A stretch of DNA of 64,000 nucleotides from Lentimonas sp. CC4 (GTDB lineage: Bacteria; Verrucomicrobiota; Verrucomicrobiia; Opitutales; Coraliomargaritaceae): positions 3,310,001 through 3,374,000 of the forward strand of contig NZ_CACVBO010000001.1 of the NCBI RefSeq assembly GCF_902728235.1, given 5' to 3'. Shown here one piece after another: positions 9,257 to 18,140 of the stretch (position 1 is its first letter; each line of letters opens with the position of its first letter). Position numbers and translations under genes: made by a program. The notes beneath the pieces are model-generated. The model was not told the DNA's origin. It worked only from the letters and a program-made list of their open reading frames with translations, and did no database searches.

Positions 9257-10534
9257 ATGACCTCTTCTAACGATCTCTTCGAACGCGCAAAGCAACTCAT
9301 CCCTGGTGGAGTCAATTCGCCAGTGCGCGCATTCCGCTCTGTCGGCGGCACTCCTTTTTTCACCGAGCGCGCCGACGGCGCTCACCTCTACACCGCAGAC
9401 GGCAAAGACCTGATCGACTTCGTTTGCACTTGGGGCCCTGCCGTCCACGGGCACAACGATCCTGACATTCGTGCGGCAATCAGCCAGGCGCTGGAGAAAG
9501 GCACCAGCTTTGGCACACCGAACCCTTACGAAGTGGAAATGGCGGAGCTCATCGTCGAGATGGTGCCGTCCGTTGAAAAAGTGCGCATGTGTAATAGCGG
9601 CACCGAAGCCACTATGTCCGCAATTCGCTTGGCACGTGGCTATACCAAGCGCGATAAGATCATAAAATTCGCGGGCTGCTACCATGGCCATGTGGATTCG
9701 CTCTTGGTCAAAGCAGGATCCGGAGCATTGACACTTGGCAACCCAGACAGCGCCGGCATCCCAGCCAGCTTCGCGGCCGAAACCATTGTCGTCGAATATA
9801 ACGATGCTGACGCAATCCGTGCAGCCTTCCAAAACCATAAGAACGAAATCGCAGCGCTGATTGTCGAGCCATTCCCTGCGAACTGTGGCTTCATACTCCC
9901 CGACAAAGGCTACCTAGCATTGCTGCGTGACCTTTGCTATGAAAGTGACACCGTGCTCATTTTTGACGAAGTCATGACAGGTTTCCGCCTCGCAGCCGGT
10001 GGCGTGCAAGAGCGCGTATCGATCACGCCCGACCTCACCTGCATGGGTAAAATCATCGGTGGCGGACTGCCCGTCGGAGCCTTTGGCGGTAAAGCCGAGA
10101 TCATGGATCAGCTCGCCCCTCTCGGCCCAGTCTATCAAGCAGGCACATTGAGCGGCAATCCACTGGCAATGGCAGCCGGCATCGCCGCGCTTAAAAAGCT
10201 GAAGACCGACAACCCGTATCCAGCGTTCGAAAAGATGGGCACTACGATTCGCAATGCATTGATCAATGCCGCGATTGAAAAAGGCATGCCACTGCAAGTG
10301 CCACAAGTCGGCTCCATGTTTGGCATATTCTTTAGCGAGTATCCAGTTCGCAACTACAACGACGCGATCAGCAGCGACACGCAGCAATTTAACAAGCTCT
10401 TCCATTACGCGATGGATCACGGCGTCTATCTACCGCCATCAGCCTACGAGACTTGTTTCATCTGCACTGCCCACAATGGCAGCGACATCGAACGCGCAGC
10501 CGAAGTGCTCGCCGCTGGCATCAAAGCAATCTAG
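9257..10534 (+). CDS. hemL: Glutamate-1-semialdehyde 2,1-aminomutase
   Basis: A 425-residue PLP enzyme that converts glutamate-1-semialdehyde to 5-aminolevulinate in the C5 route to haem. It shows the N-terminal [32 protein letters not shown], the phosphate loop [29 protein letters not shown], and the PLP lysine in [21 protein letters not shown] 9257 gives the standard start; an upstream ATG at 9224 lies inside the repeat and would add a non-homologous tail. Haem supply fits the multihaem nitrite reductase genes 4 kb away, though no co-regulation is visible. Confidence 0.96.
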   Translation: MTSSNDLFERAKQLIPGGVNSPVRAFRSVGGTPFFTERADGAHLYTADGKDLIDFVCTWGPAVHGHNDPDIRAAISQALEKGTSFGTPNPYEVEMAELIVEMVPSVEKVRMCNSGTEATMSAIRLARGYTKRDKIIKFAGCYHGHVDSLLVKAGSGALTLGNPDSAGIPASFAAETIVVEYNDADAIRAAFQNHKNEIAALIVEPFPANCGFILPDKGYLALLRDLCYESDTVLIFDEVMTGFRLAAGGVQERVSITPDLTCMGKIIGGGLPVGAFGGKAEIMDQLAPLGPVYQAGTLSGNPLAMAAGIAALKKLKTDNPYPAFEKMGTTIRNALINAAIEKGMPLQVPQVGSMFGIFFSEYPVRNYNDAISSDTQQFNKLFHYAMDHGVYLPPSAYETCFICTAHNGSDIERAAEVLAAGIKAI

Positions 10535-10548
10535 CGAAACAGAGCACC

Positions 10549-11292
10549 ATGCACAGCTCAGTTCAGAAACTACTGACTCGACTGTGCTACCTTTTAATCG
10601 TGGCGCTGGTTTTTTCCTACACACGAAAAGACCAGCTGCCCGATTACACTTCGATTGATCAGCGACTGCTGCAGGCTCCCTTACAGCAGTCGATCGCCGC
10701 GTCCCCATTTAACATTGATTTCAAAGGTCGCAGCTACCAAGTGCGCCCCCGTGCAAGCTACGAGTTACACGGCCTAATTGTCTCCCACAACAATCCACAA
10801 GGCATCGGCGACATTTACCACGACTCCACATCAATCGACACGAAAGACCTCTGCGTGATCTGGGGACTAAATGTCCGAAGTAATGCATTTAACAAGGTCA
10901 GATACTGGAGCAATGCTTGGACGTGCTACTGCCAGTGGAACGAAAATGGTCTTCGCTTTTCACCAAGTCTATTATCAAATAATCACCTAATCACAGACAA
11001 CGATGCAATCCGTCGTAAGATCTCAAACGTTGGTATCGGTGATCAAATTAAAATCAAAGGCATGCTGGTTGATTACCAGGAAATCGGCAGTCAAGGTGGG
11101 TGGCGCAATAGTAGCCTCACCCGTTCCGACTCTGGCAATGGAGCATGCGAAGTGGTTTTCGTCAAAGAACTCAAAGTGCTTCGCAGCACCAACCGTATCT
11201 GGCGCAAAGGCTTTCAAGTCGCCCTCATACTGCTCGCAGCAACACTCTGCATTAAATTTACACTTTTCTGGTTCTTCGACACCACGAAATAG
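10549..11292 (+). CDS. Conserved two-TM protein with W-x-SSL-x-R-x-D-x-G-x-GACE motif
   Basis: A 247-residue protein with a membrane helix at about residues 7-24 and another at about 219-240, leaving a domain of roughly 190 residues between them, probably in the periplasm. The central part has DLCVIWGLNV, a NNHLITDNDAIRRKI stretch, GDQIKIKGMLVDY and then GGWRNSSLTRSDSGNGACEVVFV. I recall uncharacterised proteobacterial proteins with a closely similar end (W-R-SSL-R-x-DTG-x-GACE), but I cannot name a domain or function. It starts 14 bp after hemL and may be its transcriptional partner. ATG 10549 is used because the longer frame overlaps hemL. Confidence 0.7.
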   Translation: MHSSVQKLLTRLCYLLIVALVFSYTRKDQLPDYTSIDQRLLQAPLQQSIAASPFNIDFKGRSYQVRPRASYELHGLIVSHNNPQGIGDIYHDSTSIDTKDLCVIWGLNVRSNAFNKVRYWSNAWTCYCQWNENGLRFSPSLLSNNHLITDNDAIRRKISNVGIGDQIKIKGMLVDYQEIGSQGGWRNSSLTRSDSGNGACEVVFVKELKVLRSTNRIWRKGFQVALILLAATLCIKFTLFWFFDTTK

Positions 11293-11394
11293 GTGCGAGT
11301 CCAGAATTGCACAGAGCACTCAATGTGTTCATAGATGATCCCCTTTAGTCGACGGGCTACACCAGCGATCTAACCGAACTCGCCATTAACTGAC

Positions 11395-12849
11395 ATGACC
11401 GACTACATCACCATAGGCTCACTCACTTCGCTAGCGTATGTATTACTACACGTCGGAATCATTCTTCGAGCGGTCCTTAGGCCCAATCGCGAGCCTGCCT
11501 CACGCGTCGCTTGGGTCGTCGTTATTATCGTAATTCCAATAGCTGGGATGATTGCATATTTGCTGTTTGGCGAAACCAGCATCGGTCGTAAACGCGTTGC
11601 ACGGATGAAAAAAGTCGTTGCCGAGATCGAAGCAACGATGCGTGCGCAAGATCCCGAAAGTGAATTAGAGCCACCCAATATACCTGAAAAATATGCACAC
11701 TTATTTCAAGTTGGCAGCTCTATCAATCAATTCATCCCCGTCGGAGCAAACTCTGGTTGTCTACTGGAAGACTCAAATGCCACGATCGATGCCATCGTCG
11801 CAGATATCGATACAGCCACTGAGCATGTTCATCTGATTTTCTACATCTGGCTAACCGATAACAACGGGTTAAAAATTGTCGATGCGCTCAAGCGTGCAGC
11901 TGCACGAAGTGTCACCTGCCGCGTCATGGCCGATGGCCTCGGCTCACGCTCGATGGTGAGCTCGAAGCACTGGAAAGCGATGCAAGCAGCAGGTGTGCAC
12001 GTCGCCGTCGCGCTGCCCATAGGCAATCCGCTACTGCGCCCATTGCACGGACGTATCGATCTGCGCAATCACCGTAAAATTGTCGTGATCGATCACTGCA
12101 TTACTTATTGTGGCAGTCAAAATTGCGCCGACCCCGAATTTTTGGTGAAAGCAAAGTATGCGCCATGGGTGGATGCGATGATTCGCTTCGAAGGCCCCAT
12201 CGCACATCAAAACCAGCAGCTCTTTGCGTCTGACTGGATGGGGCATGTCGATGAAAACTTAAATGAGCTACTGCAAAGAAAACCACAGGCCGACCAGACT
12301 GGATTTCCAGCACAAGTCATCGGCACCGGCCCAACCGTTCGCTATTCAGCGATGTCGGAAGTATTCGAGACCTTGATCTACGCCGCACGACAAGAGATCT
12401 GCATTACCACGCCCTACTACGTGCCCAATGAATCGATGCAAGAAGCACTCTGTGCCTGCGCGCGCCGTGGGGTCACCACCACTATCATATTCCCTGCCCG
12501 CAATGATTCCTGGATCGTCGGCGCAGCCAGTCACAGCTACTATGCCGACTTACTTGAAGCAGGCGTGCGCATTTTTGAATATAAAAGCGGCCTACTTCAT
12601 ACAAAGTCACTGACACTAGATAACGATATCACGCTCATCGGTTCAGCGAATATGGATCGACGCAGTTTCGAATTAAACTACGAGAACAACATTCTACTCT
12701 ATGACCCCAAGCTCACGCAAACCGTGTGCGAACGACAGGCGCACTACCTAGCCGACTCCAAACAAGTCACTCTAGAAATGGTCGCGGCATGGCCCATCAC
12801 GCGACGCCTGTGGAATAATACGATTGGTATGTTAGGGCCGATTCTCTAA
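11395..12849 (+). CDS. cls: Cardiolipin synthase, phospholipase D superfamily
   Basis: A 484-residue membrane enzyme that joins two phosphatidylglycerols into cardiolipin and glycerol. Two N-terminal helices (about residues 5-25 and 36-56, the second in SRVAWVVVIIVIPIAGMIAY) are followed by a basic stretch and two HKD motifs: NHRKIVVID with CGSQN in the first half, and LHTKSLTLD with LIGSANMD in the second. The length matches bacterial ClsA. It is followed, 114 bp on, by three small membrane-associated genes on the same strand. Confidence 0.93.
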   Translation: MTDYITIGSLTSLAYVLLHVGIILRAVLRPNREPASRVAWVVVIIVIPIAGMIAYLLFGETSIGRKRVARMKKVVAEIEATMRAQDPESELEPPNIPEKYAHLFQVGSSINQFIPVGANSGCLLEDSNATIDAIVADIDTATEHVHLIFYIWLTDNNGLKIVDALKRAAARSVTCRVMADGLGSRSMVSSKHWKAMQAAGVHVAVALPIGNPLLRPLHGRIDLRNHRKIVVIDHCITYCGSQNCADPEFLVKAKYAPWVDAMIRFEGPIAHQNQQLFASDWMGHVDENLNELLQRKPQADQTGFPAQVIGTGPTVRYSAMSEVFETLIYAARQEICITTPYYVPNESMQEALCACARRGVTTTIIFPARNDSWIVGAASHSYYADLLEAGVRIFEYKSGLLHTKSLTLDNDITLIGSANMDRRSFELNYENNILLYDPKLTQTVCERQAHYLADSKQVTLEMVAAWPITRRLWNNTIGMLGPIL

Positions 12850-12963
12850 CTGTCGGAATATCATCTCAAGCCCCCCTTACAACTTGCAAAAATCACGACG
12901 GTCACGAAACTAACAGATCGACCAACACGTTGCAGCCCAATATCCACTTAAAGAAAGCACATT

Positions 12964-13296
12964 ATGACTCAGCAAAACGAAAATGCCACCGAGACAAACA
13001 CTTGCCCAGATCGTGAAAAACTCGTCGCCGACCTAGAGCAGCTACTCGCTGACGCCAAGGTGCTCACGTCTGATGTCTCCGAAACATCACAAGCCTATTT
13101 CACAGAGAAAACGGCGCACATACGCTCACAACTGACTGATGCCATCAACGACGTCAAAGAGCGCGGCGAATCGACCAAGGAACAAGCAGTTGAGACCATC
13201 GAAAAGGTAGAAGCGATGATCAAAGACAAGCCATGGAGAGCAGTCGGCATTGCAGTGCTCGCAGGCATCGTGATTGATCGTATTATTCGCGACTAG
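12964..13296 (+). CDS. DUF883 (ElaB/YqjD-like) membrane-anchored protein
   Basis: A 110-residue protein with an acidic, helical soluble part (about residues 15-85) and a C-terminal membrane segment after DKPWRAVGIAVLAGIVIDRIIRD. This is the layout of the ElaB/YqjD/DUF883 family; the DKPW-x-A-V-x-x-A...G motif is typical. In E. coli such C-tail-anchored proteins bind the ribosome and are induced in stationary phase. Here the next two genes are YqjE-like and possibly YqjK-like, as in the proteobacterial yqjDEK set. Confidence 0.85.
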   Translation: MTQQNENATETNTCPDREKLVADLEQLLADAKVLTSDVSETSQAYFTEKTAHIRSQLTDAINDVKERGESTKEQAVETIEKVEAMIKDKPWRAVGIAVLAGIVIDRIIRD

Positions 13297-13299
13297 AGA

Positions 13300-13659
13300 A
13301 TGAGCCAACTCCTACAGTCGATTCAGCAACTGCTAAAGTCGCGCTTTGAGCTCTTCCTCGCCGAGTGTCGCTTAGAGCGTTCGCGCCTCTCGCTACTCTT
13401 CACCCTATTAGGCTTAGCGTGTGGAGCACTCTTTCTTGCAGGCGCCTCGGCATTGACCGCAATAGTCATTGCCATTCCTGCGGAGCATCGAGTGCTCGTC
13501 CTCACCATCGCCGCGATACTCGCCCTGCTCGCCACAGTGATCTGCGCTGTCATGGCATCAAATATTTTGAGGTCCAAACAGTCACCATTCGAGGCAACAA
13601 GAGCCGAACTTAGGAAGGACGTTGAATGTTTAACATCCGCAATCAAGAACAAGCGATAA
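13300..13659 (+). CDS. YqjE-like inner membrane protein (Phage_holin_3_6 family)
   Basis: A 119-residue protein starting three bases after the DUF883 gene. An N-terminal amphipathic helix rich in E/R/L (FELFLAECRLERSRLSLLF) leads into two membrane helices (about residues 29-55 and 62-88) and a charged cytoplasmic tail. This matches the YqjE family, sometimes labelled holin superfamily 6, although it has no known phage link. Its function is not established. The context argues for a chromosomal envelope gene and not a prophage holin. Confidence 0.82.
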   Translation: MSQLLQSIQQLLKSRFELFLAECRLERSRLSLLFTLLGLACGALFLAGASALTAIVIAIPAEHRVLVLTIAAILALLATVICAVMASNILRSKQSPFEATRAELRKDVECLTSAIKNKR

Positions 13660-13928
13660 GAGAGGCACAGGCTCGCGCCACACAGGAGCGCAACGCCATA
13701 GAGCATTCGACTCAATCGGCCATCACCGCTTGCCAGAAAGTTCTCTTACGAAGTGCCCTCAAAACAGGCGTTCGCAAGGGCGCATCACGCTTACTTCGCA
13801 GTCGCAAAACAAGTGAAGACCAACCGAAGAAACGCCGGATCCCGAAGCGACTGCTCGGCACCATCGGGATTGCCTGTTCCGCCTGGCTGATCCTTTCCAC
13901 GCGAAACGACTCCAAACGGAGACATTGA
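13626..13928 (+). CDS. Small basic protein, position of YqjK
   Basis: A 100-residue protein overlapping the YqjE-like gene by 34 bases in another frame, with its own ATG. The N-terminal half is helical and polar, the middle is strongly basic (RKGASRLLRSRK, PKKRRIPKR), and a short hydrophobic segment (LLGTIGIACSAWLILS) lies near the C-terminus. No motif is diagnostic. Order and size match YqjK in the yqjDEK arrangement, so an association with the two genes before it is inferred. It could be dismissed as a chance frame if no homologues exist. Confidence 0.55.
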   Translation: MFNIRNQEQAIREAQARATQERNAIEHSTQSAITACQKVLLRSALKTGVRKGASRLLRSRKTSEDQPKKRRIPKRLLGTIGIACSAWLILSTRNDSKRRH

Positions 13929-13998
13929 GGTGCCATTGGGGCGCTGATATCGGTCTATACTGCCGCGCATCATGTATTGTAATTCTTCATGGTTCAGG

Positions 13999-14100
13999 AA
14001 TCTTCGCAGGGGTCGTGCTTGCGCGAACCGCGAAGGCAGGAGGCGTCTCGAACTCCATGTTTTTAAGCCTTTGCGCGGTCTTCGCAAAGCAAAGCCCCTT
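13999..14100. repeat. Intergenic palindromic repeat with hairpin downstream of nrfI
   Basis: The interval between the YqjK-like gene and the nrfI stop holds CTTCGCAGGGGTCGTGC (about 14003-14019) and a 7-bp-stem hairpin CTTTGCG / CGCAAAG at 14069-14089. The following GCGGTCTTCGCA..GCAAAGCCCC string recurs at about 53036-53061. It probably marks the end of the nrf operon transcript, although the T-run expected of a strong intrinsic terminator is weak. Confidence 0.45.
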
Positions 14101-16483
14101 ACCTTATGTTACCACTGCGTTGATCTCTGAATCTGTAAGAACCAAGGATCAGCAAGACAACAGCCGCAACAGTGACATACACCCATACAGGGATTGGAAC
14201 GGGATCTCCTGTCGCGTAGGAGTGCATACCTGAGAGATAATAGTTCACCCCATAATAAGTCATCAAAATAGTGCCGTAGGCAGTCAGACTGAAGCAGGCG
14301 AAGAGGTATTTAGAATACACCGCTGTCATCAGTCTAAAGTGCGTCACCAAGGTATAAATAAGGATGGAAATGTAAGCCCACGTTTCTTTCGGGTCCCAAC
14401 CCCAATATCTACCCCAGGATTCATTGGCCCAGATGCCACCCAGGAAGTTTCCAATAATCAAAAGCGTTAAACCAATGATCAATGTCGCTTCATTGGTATC
14501 GGTTAACTTACTGATTTCCAGCTCCAGCCTGTTTCGTTTGTTCAAAACGAATAGCACGAGTGTCATGCCTCCTAGAAGTGCACCGATGCCAAGGAAGCCA
14601 TAGCTAGCAGTGATTACGGATACGTGCACCGTGAGCCAGAACGATTTCAGCACTGGGACAAGATTTGTAATCTCTGGGTCAATACTTCCGAGGTGCCCAG
14701 CAAACATGAACAAACCTGCCATAATAAAGGCAGCTCCCATCGGGAAGACCTGCTTCCGAAAGAACAACAGTCCGCCTAGACTCGCACTGAAGGCAATATA
14801 CATCATGGTTTCATAAGTATTGCTGAGGGGCGCTCGACCACCGATATACCACCGTGCGACTAAAGCGAAGGTATGCACCCCGACGATTGCCACGAGAGGA
14901 ATAAAAACCACAAACAGATGCCACTTGCTGAAGCGGACAGGATGAAATAAAACCCAAAAACCTAAACCGAGCAAAGCAATGCCTGCCAACAGGTAAGCGA
15001 TACTCAGGCGCGGGAAGAGCTTCAATCCATTGTATCGGATCTCATGATCCACCACTCGCCTGCTCGGGATCACTGCGTTTCCGTATTGTCGCTGGTATTG
15101 GTCTATCTCTTCTACCAAGACGTCGAGTGCTGCATAGTTCTGAGCAAAGCCTTGATCCATAAACTCTTTAATCGTTCGTTGGATTGTCACCTCTGCGTTG
15201 TTCTCGGAGAGCGTCCAAATGGATTTGAAATCGACCCATTGATTATTCGGATCATCAATGACAGGGAACACCTTAAACAAGGCACCCGTGTAAACCATAA
15301 AGGCGATATTGAGACGCTCATCGACCTTGATCAGATCATTCTCAAAGGTGCCTCTTTGAGAGGGTTTTAATGCATGCGCACGCTCCACCTCCTCCTTCAA
15401 AAGATAACGGTGCCCCTCAAAGAACTGGTTAAAGCTGGCTCGATATTCAGCGTTCGTGCCAATCATCTTTCGCAGCTTAGGCGTTTTGACTTTGATCATC
15501 GGCACCTTCTTCCAGATGTCTTCACGGAAGAACATTCCCAAAACAACTTGATTGTGCGTCATCCCATCTAGGCTTTCTTTGCCACTGAGCTTGCGCACGA
15601 TCTCTCTGCTGAGCGTATCCATGGGCTTCATACGCCCCATCCTAGATTGCACGACCAATCTTGAGAAATCATTGCTCACATCGAATGACTCCGCCTTGAA
15701 TGTCTCAAAGTAGTTATCTTCGTATTCACCTGCCTCTAGCTGATGAGATGCAATCGAAAGTAATAAAGTGACTAGGAAAAGCGTGTGCTTATTAATTCGA
15801 GCCAGCAATATTCGCAACCTTGACCCTCGATTGAGCGGATTGAGTATTAAACCAATGAACAGAAGGAAATAGCCCGTGTAGGTGCACAACTTCCCCGGGT
15901 CTCTATTGACTGTCAGAATCGTGCCCTTCTCATCGGTGTCATAGGAGGTTTGAAAAAAACGATATCCCCGATAATCCAAGGTATGATTCATGTAGATACG
16001 ATAATCCAATTCAATACTCTCTAGGCTATCTTTGACTGTCACATCACTCGAAAAGGCTGAAGGCGACTGACTTCCCGGATACCTTTCCATTTCAAATTTC
16101 TGTAGCGTGATTGCAAAAGGAAGCTCTTTAGTAGATCCATCTTCGAGTGCAGTAAACTGGCTCGATGATTCACCTTCACGTATATGCATTCGACCCTCTT
16201 CTCCGCCGTAACGCGTCACTCCAGCGCCAATCAGGATAACAATCAGCGACATATGTAAAAGCCCTTTGCTCAGGCTTTTATAGAGCTTAGTTCTAAACAT
16301 GACGGCTAGCAGGTTAATCGCCGCAAGCGTTAGTAGCACTTCATACCAAAGCGCATCATAGATGTGAAGCCTGGCGACTTGAGTTCCATAATCATTTTCA
16401 ACGAACGTGGCAACGGCTGCCCCCAGAGCAAGTGCTAGAAAGGTAAACACGAACAAAGTATTGGAGCTGAGGAATTTTTTCAT
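14099..16483 (-). CDS. nrfI: Fused cytochrome c biogenesis protein, ResB-CcsA type (NrfI-like)
   Basis: A 794-residue polytopic protein that joins ResB/Ccs1 and CcsA/ResC parts in one chain, the System II haem lyase that ligates haem to CXXCH motifs outside the membrane. The N-terminal half (to about 240) has four membrane helices and a ResB-like domain (YRIYMNHTLDYRGYRFFQTSYD). A periplasmic region of about 250 residues follows. The C-terminal half is the CcsA domain with about eight helices and the WWD-type haem-handling motif ANESWGRYWGWDPKETWA. It lies after nrfH and nrfA, as NrfI does in Wolinella succinogenes, where the protein serves the unusual CXXCK haem. ATG 16483 is used; earlier ATGs fall in an intergenic hairpin. 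Confidence 0.9.
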   Translation of the reverse strand: MKKFLSSNTLFVFTFLALALGAAVATFVENDYGTQVARLHIYDALWYEVLLTLAAINLLAVMFRTKLYKSLSKGLLHMSLIVILIGAGVTRYGGEEGRMHIREGESSSQFTALEDGSTKELPFAITLQKFEMERYPGSQSPSAFSSDVTVKDSLESIELDYRIYMNHTLDYRGYRFFQTSYDTDEKGTILTVNRDPGKLCTYTGYFLLFIGLILNPLNRGSRLRILLARINKHTLFLVTLLLSIASHQLEAGEYEDNYFETFKAESFDVSNDFSRLVVQSRMGRMKPMDTLSREIVRKLSGKESLDGMTHNQVVLGMFFREDIWKKVPMIKVKTPKLRKMIGTNAEYRASFNQFFEGHRYLLKEEVERAHALKPSQRGTFENDLIKVDERLNIAFMVYTGALFKVFPVIDDPNNQWVDFKSIWTLSENNAEVTIQRTIKEFMDQGFAQNYAALDVLVEEIDQYQRQYGNAVIPSRRVVDHEIRYNGLKLFPRLSIAYLLAGIALLGLGFWVLFHPVRFSKWHLFVVFIPLVAIVGVHTFALVARWYIGGRAPLSNTYETMMYIAFSASLGGLLFFRKQVFPMGAAFIMAGLFMFAGHLGSIDPEITNLVPVLKSFWLTVHVSVITASYGFLGIGALLGGMTLVLFVLNKRNRLELEISKLTDTNEATLIIGLTLLIIGNFLGGIWANESWGRYWGWDPKETWAYISILIYTLVTHFRLMTAVYSKYLFACFSLTAYGTILMTYYGVNYYLSGMHSYATGDPVPIPVWVYVTVAAVVLLILGSYRFRDQRSGNIR

Positions 16484-16516
16484 GGTATTGAGCCGAGTAG
16501 AAGCCATCTCTACGCA

Positions 16517-16554
16517 AATAAGCGAGAATGGAAATCTTACCATTCTCGCTTATT
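16517..16554 (-). promoter_or_regulatory. 15-bp-stem hairpin between nrfA and nrfI
   Basis: AATAAGCGAGAATGG and its exact reverse complement CCATTCTCGCTTATT are separated by an eight-base loop, giving a perfect 15-bp stem 62 bases after the nrfA stop and 34 bases before nrfI. On the minus strand it is followed by TTTGCG, too poor in T for a strong terminator. It is more likely a partial terminator or an mRNA-stabilising structure that lowers nrfI expression relative to nrfHA. Confidence 0.75.
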
Positions 16555-16615
16555 GTATTAAATCTCTACGATTCCGTTGTTGGCACTTCTGCCAGCAATC
16601 AGACAAGTAAACTGT

Positions 16616-18127
16616 CTACTTGCTGAAGTATGAAGAATTGAGATCGACGTCCTTACGCGCTTCTTCATCCAAGTGACCTGCTTCAATTGCTTGCTTAATC
16701 CACTCTTGTTCGAGCGTTGCCTTAAACTTCAATTTTGCCTCAACCAAGTCCTCAAGAGGCACACCAGCAATTTCTTGGGCCTGCTCCTTTGTAGAGAAAT
16801 CTGGCGCGCTGTAATCAATGGCATCATGAGCAGCGAGCACTCGAACAAGCTTCAAACGTGCTTGTTGTGCGGTCTCATTCGCAGAGGCAAGCAGACGAAG
16901 TGTCTCTTCTGGTGCGTGGAAGAATGAACCATGGCTGGCGATCGAGTAATCCCACTTCCACTGAGACGAGCGGATGTCATCGAGAATTGGCTTCATCTCC
17001 GTTTCTGTCGCACCGACCTCCCATGCCTTACCGGCTTCAAGGTGGGCTTTTGCTAGATTGTCCATCGCAATCTCCATGAGAAACTCTTTGCGCCCAAGTT
17101 TCTGAGCAACGATACCACGGAGTTTCCCTTCACTTTCGCGGTGACACTGCATGCAACTTCTATCCATGCTCTCTAAAGGCGAACCGACATTGTGATCAGA
17201 GAACTTTACAGAGCCTTCTTGTGTATAAGGCATGTGACAGTCGGCACAAGACACCCCTTTTTGCCCGTGGATGCCCGTCTGAAAAATTTCATAGCCAGGA
17301 TGCTGTGCCTTCAACATGGGAGTCCTTGATATTTTATGCGTCCAGTCCTTGAAGTTACGATCATTGTAGTATTTCTCCATCCGTTCTGCAGTGAGGCCTT
17401 CAGACCATGGAAATGTAACCACTTTCGCGGTTTGAGTTTCACCCTCATCATTCGTCCATTCAGTAGGCTTGAAGTAATACTCTGAGTGACATTGAGCACA
17501 CACCAATGAGCGTTTCACCTGGTGACTGGACTCTGCGAAGGTAGGCAACCCAGCGGACTCAAGCCCTCTGTCAAGATAAGGTCGGTTGATCTCAAGTTGT
17601 CCATCCTGGCTACTGTGACAATCCGCACAACCAATGGAGTTCGAAACCTCGTCTCCATATTTCGCCCACTTACCGGTGAAATATTCATTCTCACCTTCTT
17701 CGTCGATAAGACGCGGAACGTCCGGAGACTTACACGTCCAGCATGCCGTAGGCATCGGGCCCGTTTTCTCATCTTCGGGTGCCCCGGTGCGCAAGGTATT
17801 TATATTATCCTGCACCGCGTAGTAATGGCCTCTGGGAGCGTTGTAGTCCTTAGCAAAACCATAGCCCGCCCAAAGGATCGGCAACTGGGGCTTCATCGCC
17901 AACATATCAACGATGCCTTTGCTGTGCTTTGTCTGCTTCCAAGAGCTATATTGCCTCGGGTAGTATCTCGCCCATTCACTACTGTTCGACTCAATCGTGT
18001 CAGAAATGTAAGGTGCTGTCGCAATCTCCTTACGCTCCTGCTCTCTTTTGGTCACACTACTGGCGAGCAGCATGGCTCCAACGATCGCAATCACTGAGGA
18101 GATTAATAAAATTTTATATATTTTCAT
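16616..18127 (-). CDS. nrfA: Cytochrome c nitrite reductase, catalytic subunit (c552)
   Basis: A 503-residue pentahaem enzyme that reduces nitrite to ammonium with six electrons in the periplasm. The N-terminus is a signal-anchor helix (residues about 5-24). The active-site haem motif is the special CWTCK (residues 129-133), where lysine replaces the axial histidine; four CXXCH motifs follow (CADCH, CAQCH, CADCH, CMQCH). Family features WAGYGFAKDYNAPRGHYYA and KAQHPGYEIFQTGIHGQKGVSCADCHMPY, with the active-site and calcium-site region, are present. It starts 13 bp after nrfH. It is complete and looks functional. Confidence 0.97.
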   Translation of the reverse strand: MKIYKILLISSVIAIVGAMLLASSVTKREQERKEIATAPYISDTIESNSSEWARYYPRQYSSWKQTKHSKGIVDMLAMKPQLPILWAGYGFAKDYNAPRGHYYAVQDNINTLRTGAPEDEKTGPMPTACWTCKSPDVPRLIDEEGENEYFTGKWAKYGDEVSNSIGCADCHSSQDGQLEINRPYLDRGLESAGLPTFAESSHQVKRSLVCAQCHSEYYFKPTEWTNDEGETQTAKVVTFPWSEGLTAERMEKYYNDRNFKDWTHKISRTPMLKAQHPGYEIFQTGIHGQKGVSCADCHMPYTQEGSVKFSDHNVGSPLESMDRSCMQCHRESEGKLRGIVAQKLGRKEFLMEIAMDNLAKAHLEAGKAWEVGATETEMKPILDDIRSSQWKWDYSIASHGSFFHAPEETLRLLASANETAQQARLKLVRVLAAHDAIDYSAPDFSTKEQAQEIAGVPLEDLVEAKLKFKATLEQEWIKQAIEAGHLDEEARKDVDLNSSYFSK

Positions 18128-18140
18128 AACGGGGTTCCTA

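Noticed and set aside
9251-9838. 195-residue frame antisense to hemL
   Set aside because: Shadow of hemL; no domain.
13300-13659. Phage holin, implying a prophage
   Set aside because: The Pfam-type holin label covers chromosomal YqjE; no phage structural, integrase or lysis genes surround it.
17522-18097. 191-residue frame antisense to nrfA
   Set aside because: Complement of a strongly conserved multihaem gene; composition is rich in R/H/T without domain signs.
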